A stretch of DNA of 64,000 bases from Guyanagaster necrorhizus. Lineage: Eukaryota; Basidiomycota; Agaricomycetes; Agaricales; Physalacriaceae. The stretch is taken from positions 1 to 64,000 of the forward strand of contig NW_025064909.1 of NCBI RefSeq assembly GCF_019112545.1, read 5' to 3'. Numbering within the stretch: the stretch's first letter is position 1; the number at the start of each line of letters is the position of its first letter. The position numbers were made by a program, and so were the translations under genes. A model generated the notes under the pieces. That model worked only from the letters and a program-made list of their open reading frames with translations, was not told the origin of the DNA and made no database searches. Shown one piece after another: positions 57,403 through 64,000 of this stretch.

Positions 57403-58208
57403 ATTAGCTTGAAGCTTTTTGTTTCTCTTTCTTTATGTACAATAGGCACAAAAGAAACTGAATGCCACCATCAGCTATATCAACCTCTGATCTTACTGAT
57501 GACTTCTTCAAACTACTAGCTTCTATTATTAGAACACTTTTAGGTTTACTCACTATTATCCAACTTTGTTGAGAATGACAATCAGTGACTGCCTGGATAG
57601 TCCAGCACTATCACATATTCAAACAAGTACAGTGAATCCTATAAAGTGTCACCTCCAATCTTCTCTTCTACAATATTTCAGCCTCTGCCCAAACCTTCTT
57701 TCAGCTCATGTTCAGACTCATACCCAAAGCGCAGCCTAGCAGCTTGAGTCTGTGGAATGTTGAAGAAGAAGAAAGATACTAATACTCCCCAAGACCCTGA
57801 TGATCAAACAGCTGAAACAGCAACACTCAGCACACTGGATTCAGGAACCCATGAACATGGCTGACACATCTCCCTCTGGTCTCAGACTACAAGAACAAGG
57901 ATCTCTCCAATGACTTCTTTGATGCTGAGCCATCCTCCAACTCTTCCATCATCTTATCTAAGCATGGAATTGAAAACCATGCCTAGAACTCCCCTGATGC
58001 TGCTAGGATAGCTCCAAGCTTCAACTCCAGACATAGCTCACTCTACATGACCACAGAGAAAAGTCCCATCTCCTCCATCCACACCAGTATCAGGGGGACA
58101 GAGCTTATGAACCTCAGTGACAGCAATGATGATGTTCTAAGAGGATAACTCTCTCTCTACAGGCATTCAGAGGACAGAGAATTTGAACAGGCCCTATAGC
58201 CTGAATCC
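57403..58208 (+). pseudogene. Gypsy element C: leader and N-terminal gag only
   Basis: Leader and gag N-terminal sequence parallel to 46987-47800 and 49590-50400, for example the shared block CTCTCCAATGACTTCTTTGA (57904-57923, compare 47461-47480). It is truncated at 58208 by an LTR in the opposite orientation. Confidence 0.7.
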
Positions 58209-58657
58209 TGTTATGCTCAAGTGACATGTGACTATATACACATGATAGACAGTTGCTGTATTGCATTCATACAATCATGACTGAATTCACTTTGTGTGTT
58301 TAGTAGTATTGTGTCTCAAGGTCAATGCTTTTAGTTGACTCAAGTGAAATGGTAGGATAAAGGGTAGTTCAAGACTGAGAATACATGGTGTTAACTATGC
58401 TACTTATATACTGTTTGCCTCATAGCTAAATATGGCATTACTAATTGTAAGAGTCTGTACTATAGTACTTGTTGTCCTGGAGTATTATAGTTACCTACAA
58501 AAGAGTGGTTGTCTCATTGTCAGAGTGTTGCTACATGCTATGAGACAATGGTCAATGTGCTGACTAAGGTTGTCTCATAGTTCTAAACACTCAGTTAGAT
58601 GCTCTGACTAAGCATGAATAGGAGTTAAAAGACAGAAAATAGAGAAAAATCATAATA
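58209..58657 (-). repeat. 3' LTR of minus-strand gypsy element D
   Basis: 449 bp, TGTTATGCTCAAG..AATCATAATA on the plus strand, the reverse of the plus-strand gypsy LTRs. On its right is the minus-strand purine tract AAGGAGGAGGTAA, confirming that it is the 3' LTR of an element lying to the right. Confidence 0.83.
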
Positions 58658-58994
58658 TTACCTCCTCCTTAAGACTATCATTCCAATGGTTTAATTTAGA
58701 GATAATTTATAATCATATATAGCTATATTTGCATTCATGTGCTTCTTGTTGACCCATTGATTTGACTTTAGGCCATACCCCTTCCAACTGACCAGGTAGT
58801 TGGTAGTTGTTATTATACCTCTGCTACATGCTTTGACTCTGCATGTTTTGTGGTCAAGGATTTTGTCAATTTGTAGTGTTCCTCATCATCAATGAGGTTG
58901 GAAGGTGGCAGTGGTGGTCACTCTTGATTTGGGAATGTGAGGGCAATATACAGAGTTAAGAGGAATTTGTTGAATGTGTCATAGATGCACTATG
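58658..58994 (-). pseudogene. 3' end of gypsy element D (integrase end and chromodomain)
   Basis: It aligns on the minus strand with 59431-59770 of the younger element, including the LIDDEEHY junction between integrase and chromodomain. It is cut at 58994 by insertion of the younger gypsy element. Confidence 0.75.
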
Positions 58995-59430
58995 TGTTAG
59001 GCCCAAGCATCACGTGAGCAGATACATGTGATAAACAGTTGTCCCTTCACACTTCAAGGGATCAGCTGAGTCCACTGAATATATATATCTGCTTGTTGTG
59101 TCACAAGGTCAGATGTTGACTCGAGGTAGAATGGTGAATATAAACTTTAGCTTGAAGCTGGAGTATACCAGCAAGAGCTGTGGGTCTTAAATACTGTACA
59201 AGTTGTGCTAATAATATTATGACTAATTGTGTCTGTCTGTGTCCATGGTGCTCATTGTCCTTGAGCATCATTACTGTACATAACAGGTTGCTTGTGCATT
59301 GTCAAGCATTGTTGTTTAAGATGAATGATGGATGGGCTAGTTGTGATGACTAAGCCCTCCCATGGTCCTATGCATCCTGACTAAGCATAAATAAGAGTAG
59401 AATCATAGAAAAAAGAGAAAAATCATAACA
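58995..59430 (-). repeat. 3' LTR of gypsy element E (youngest)
   Basis: 436 bp, TGTTAGGCCCAAGCATCACG..AATCATAACA on the plus strand. Purine tract AAGAAGGGGGTAA precedes it on the minus strand. It keeps a few CpG sites lost in the other LTRs. The 5' LTR is beyond the window. Confidence 0.9.
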
Positions 59431-62400
59431 TTACCCCCTTCTTAAGACCATCATCCTGATGGCTCAATTTAGGGATAATTCATAGTCATGTATTGCATTG
59501 TCTGCAGTCATTTGTTTTTCATTTACCCATTGGTTGGATTCAGGACTGTATCCTTTTCAGCTGATCAGATAGTCCACTGTTGTTGTCATTCTGCTGCCTT
59601 TCACCTTGACTTTTCAGAGTTTATGGTTTAAGACTTGATTGATTTCATAGTGCTCTTCATCATCGATCAATTCCAGTGGTGGCAGCAGTGGGCATTCCTG
59701 ATTTGGGAAGGCAGGTGCGATGTATGGAGAGAGGAAGGTTTCATTGAAAACATCATGTATTTTCCAACTGATTGAGAGGCGAAGTTTATAGGCACTGTTT
59801 CCTATTTTTGAGACAATAGGGAAGGGGCCTGTGCATTTATCCACCAACTTCCATTTTGGTCATGGTAGATGTAGGTTCATTATGTCTAGCCAGACCCTGT
59901 CATTGGGCAAATACATGTGTGCTGAATGACGATGTTTGTTGTATTGTGTTTTCATCGATGCCACCACTTTTTTGAGGGCAGTCTTTGTTTCAGCATGGAT
60001 TTTTGCTATGTTGGTGGTGAAGTCCATGGATGCAGGAGTCATGGTTTGGTGGCATTCAGTATGGGTGATGTTGAGATGTTGCCCATGGTTAATGAAAAAT
60101 GGAGTCTTCCTGGTTGCCAAATGGATGCGATTGTTATGTTGGAATGCTGCAAGTGCCAGCTATTCGACCCAATCATCCTGTCGGTAATTAATGAATAGGC
60201 ATAGGTATTTTTCAATTTCCTGGTTCGCCTGCTCTGTCTGTCCATCGGTTTGTGGGTGATATGCTGTGGAAGCATTCCATCTGATATTCAAAAGTTTGTA
60301 GAGGTCATTGAGAAACTTGGAGATGAATTGGGGTCCCCTGTCAGAGATGACTACTCAGGGCATGCTGTATTTGGCATACACTTCATCTCACAAGATCTTT
60401 GCCCATCCTTCTGAGGTTAATTTGGTGGAGCATGCAATTGGGATGATCGCTTTTGAGAATCGATTGATGATGATGAGGATGGTGTCATAGCCATTGCAAT
60501 CAGATAGTCCAGTGATCATGTCGACTGAAATGTGGGTCCATGGGGCTGATAGGATCTCGTTTGAATGTAGGGATGCCACATGGGATTGTGTTGAGGCTTT
60601 TCCCCTTTGACAGGTCTCACATGCTTTGACATATGTTGTGATGTCATTCCTCATCTTGAGCCATCAGTATTCTTGTAGGACAAGCTCTTTTGTTTTTGCA
60701 ATGCTCGGGTGTCCTGCAGTTGCATGGTTGTGATAGATAGCGATGATTTCCCCATGTAAGTTTCGATCTCTGAGAATGTAGATCTGCCTGTCATAGTGGA
60801 TCATTCCATTCTCCTTCTTCATCCCCCTTTTATGATTCAGGGATGGGGCAATCTTCTGATCCCATTTGTGACTGTCATAGGTCACACTTTTGATGTGCTT
60901 GTGGATTTCCTCCTCTGTTGGCATTATCATGGCCCTAAAGTGCTCAGACTGCAACAACATGACTCCCTCATTGTTTGTTCCTCCCTGGTCATAATCCACC
61001 TGCCAACTGAGCAGGTCAGCCTTCTTGTTTGCTGTGCCCACTTTGTGGTGTAGCATATACTGATATTGACTCAGCTCTGTCACCCATCTGGTCTGTCACC
61101 GATTTAATTTCTGTGGTTGTCAGAAGTATTAGAGATTTTGGTGATCAGTCCAAATTTTGAAGGTTCTGGTGGCCCCGATCAGGTAATGCCACCATTCTTC
61201 TAGGGCAAGCATGATCACCAGAAGCTCTTTATCATATATTTCATAGTTCCATTCAGTGGTGGTCAGTGCTTTTGATAGGAACGCCACTGGTCACCACTTG
61301 TTATCTTGTTCCTGGGATAATATGGCCCCGATGGCTCCCTCACTCAAGTTGGCCTCAATCTGGAACTGTCTCTCTTGGGTTGGGATGGCAAGGATGACAT
61401 CTGCAGCTAGTCATCACTTTAGGTCATTGAAGGCATTTTGTTGGGATATACCCCAAGTCCAGGTCACATTGCTGGTCAGTTGTGTTATTGGTCATATGAC
61501 CTTGCTGTAATCCTTGATGAAGCATTGGTAGAAGTTTGTGAATCCTAGGAATGACTGAAGCTCTTTCTTTTTTGTCAGCTCTGGCCATTCTGTCACTCCC
61601 ACAACCTTTATGGAGTCCATTTGGATGTTTCCCTCTGAGATGATGACCCCTAGATACTCAGTTTCTAGTACCTCAAGCTTGCACTTCTCTGCCTTGAGGA
61701 ATAGTTTGTGCTTCCTCATGAGCACCAGCACTTGGCATACCAACCTCTGGTGCTCCTCTCTAGTTTTGGACATGATCAGGATATCATCCAAATAGATAGT
61801 GACTTTTCCAGTGGTGATGAGGTCCCTGAATATATCATTCATCATCCACTGGAATGTTGCTGGGGAGTTTGTGAGTCTGAAAAACATGACTGTCAGTTCA
61901 AAGAGTCTCTGGTTTGTCCTGAATGCTGCCTTCCATTCGTCTCCTTCTTTTATATGAACATTATTGTACCCCCACTGGACATCAAGCTTTGTGTAGTATT
62001 TAGCTCCTCGAAGCTTATCCATCAGCTCTGAGATTAAGGGGAGTGGGTATCAGTTCTTGATGGTCATTTCATTAAGCTTCCAATAGTCTTGGACCAGTCA
62101 GAGCTTTCCATCCTTCTTTTTTACAAAGAAGAATGGGGATGCCATCGGGGACTTGGAGGGTCTGATGCATCCACTGGTTAGATTTTCATCCAGGAACTTG
62201 TCAAGTTCCTTCTGCTTGGCAGGGCTAAGAGGGTATGTCTTGCAATCCAGGTTCACATTTGCATTTGAGATGAGTTTGATTGCATGATCCCAGGGTTTTA
62301 ATCCTGGTAACTCATCGAAGCTCTCCTTCTTGAAGAGGTCTTTGAAGTCCCGAGCCCAATCAGGCACCATTTCTTCAAATGTCTGTTCTGCCTTCTGCTC

Positions 62401-64000
62401 ATTGGCTTTGGCTGTGAGGTTATTGGTGTGATGCATCACATGGATGTGTAACTCCTGTTGGAGATCTACTGCCAGGATCGTCTCCCCGTCCTCCATCTCC
62501 TCATCCCACTAGTCTTCCAGATCCTCATCTGGAAGTTCAAATGGAATCTTCCGACATCAACATCGGGTGAAGGTAATTCGTCCGGTCTTCCAATTGATGA
62601 GTGGGTTGTGTCATATAAGCCAGTCATGTCTAAGGAACAGTTTCTTTGTTCCAAGGTCGGTTACAGCTAAGTCAATCTGCTCAGAATGATCTCCGATGGT
62701 GAGTTGAAGCTCCACAAACTCAGTAATTGAGCCAGCCTAGTTCTTGGTTCCATCAGCATTGTATACTGGAATGGGAGCCACAGTGGATCTGGTTGGGAGT
62801 TTGTTTTGGATGATGAAGGCTTGATTTATCGAACTTCCAGTGCACCTGCTGTTGATCAGAGCGGTTACTGAGTGTACTGTCCGAGTGGTCAAGGTTTCGA
62901 TTTGAGCCTTTGTCGTTAAGTCCCTTCCAGGTGTCTTGGCATGTTGGATGAATTTGCAGGGCCCATGCAGCTCATCCAGCCACTCAAGGGCTTTACTTCG
63001 TTCAGCGATTTTTAGTTCATTGACTACCTTGTCGGTGACTTCACTGACTCAGCTTCAATGTATCCAGCCTCCTAGCATGGCTTTTGCCATGCTTCTGCTT
63101 CTTGCTTCTTTGATGGCCCTCCAAGTCCATTCTGTTTCAAATGGTTTGAGCCAACCTGTGGGGCTCTCTGCTCCGGTTCAGCCTGTAGGCATTTGAGTTC
63201 TTTCTTGCAATTCAGAGGTGTGCATAATAACTTGTTTGAGTATATTTGAATGCATAGATAGTGATGACATTTTTATAACTACAGAGATTTCATGAGTCTG
63301 ACTAGCAGCTACTAGAGGCACACCTTGTTGTTTTTTGGCCGATTCAGTGGAATCGCTCACTGATCAGCCTCGCCTTTTACCTCCTCTACTTTGGTCTCTT
63401 TTTCAAGCTCTTCATCTTCCTTCTGTAGCTGGGCTATCTGTGCTCATATGTCTTCATGGGTCCATTTCTTCTTTGGGCAGTCTTTGGCCATGTGTCCCTT
63501 CTGCCCACAATTGAAGCATTTGCCTTCCTTCTTCATCTGGTCTATGTCCATCAGCTTTTCTGTCCCTGTGTAAGTAGTTCTGGTCGCCGTCTTCTAGCTT
63601 CCATAGGTTGATGCCATTGAGGATCCCAATGATTTCTCAGCAGTTTGCCCCAGTTTGTTCAAGGTTGACAGGGTTGACTTCTTCAAGATTTCTTGCAGAG
63701 TCATAGATTCTGCTTTCTGCCTTTGTCACTCCTTATACATCTCAATGATCCACTCCTTTCATTTGTCATAGCCATGGGGCATTAGCATTTTGATGCCCAT
63801 GGCAGAGATCATCATGAGGTATGAGGGGGGGACTCCTCACTTGAGGGCTTCGACCATTTGGCCATCATTGGCCACATCATCTTGTATCCCTGCTAGTTTT
63901 GCAAGCCTTTTCAGCTCGTTGAAGTAATCCATCACCACTTTATCTCCCATCTTATACTCCTTGATCTTCTGTTTGTGCACTTCCTGCACTGCCAGATCAA
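59431..64000 (-). mobile_element. Gypsy element E, chromodomain type, runs off the window
   Basis: Minus-strand order: gag with zinc knuckle CFNCGQKGHMAKDC near 63526-63485; protease near 62850 (ALINSRCTGSSIN, with Asn at the catalytic Asp position); RT about 62250-61480 (TKLDVQWGYNN, YLDDILIMSK); RNase H about 61480-61080 (IWTDHQNL); integrase about 60760-59620 with HHCC zinc finger (HNHATAGHPSIA, CETCQRGK) and D-D-E (VDMITG, SDRGPQF, GQTEQANQE); chromodomain about 59675-59437 (EHYEINQVLN, KGYSPESNQWVNE). Stops are fewer than in element B, but TAG/TGA interrupt pol at several points, so it is not autonomous as read. Confidence 0.94.

Overview
This window comes from a filamentous basidiomycete, most likely an Agaricomycete. 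The evidence is short introns (about 46-74 nt, GT..AG, several with CTAAC branch points), a 20-exon laccase, a seven-helix membrane protein of a type common in mushroom genomes, F-box genes, and abundant Ty1/copia and Ty3/gypsy LTR retrotransposons. There is no bacterial-style operon, CRISPR array, rRNA gene or convincing tRNA gene. The species cannot be told from this sequence.

Layout. 0-7.7 kb is a gene island. It holds an F-box gene cut off by a repeat at the window edge, a second short F-box gene, a solo LTR, an alpha/beta-hydrolase gene (copy A) and a 7-TM gene. 7.9-20 kb is a transposon block: a 1.4-kb LTR-like repeat, a broken copia element, a solo gypsy LTR with a perfect target-site duplication, and a complete but dead copia element (12954-19247) that interrupts an older decayed gene and is itself interrupted by a second copy of the 1.4-kb repeat. 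20.6-40 kb is a second gene island. It holds an F-box gene with a 7-bp duplication frameshift, two related signal-peptide/single-TM proteins, a complete laccase, a solo copia-type LTR, alpha/beta-hydrolase copy B, a conserved coiled-coil protein and a 99-residue protein. 40.3-46.5 kb is CpG-depleted DNA with decayed coding traces. 46.5-64 kb is a pile of nested chromodomain gypsy elements in both orientations; the youngest runs off the right edge.

Two themes link the regions. First, base composition splits sharply. The gene islands and their solo LTRs keep CpG, while the transposon blocks have lost nearly all of it. Many of the stops and lost catalytic residues in the elements read as CpG-to-TpG/CpA changes, which suggests methylation-driven decay. 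Second, several genes come as dispersed relatives (two hydrolases, two signal-peptide/TM proteins, three F-box genes), as expected in a region repeatedly shuffled by retroelements. The laccase is the best-understood gene: a secreted multicopper phenol oxidase with all copper ligands visible.

Exon boundaries were worked out by hand from splice sites, reading phase and paralogue comparison. Where this closed exactly, the coordinates are given.
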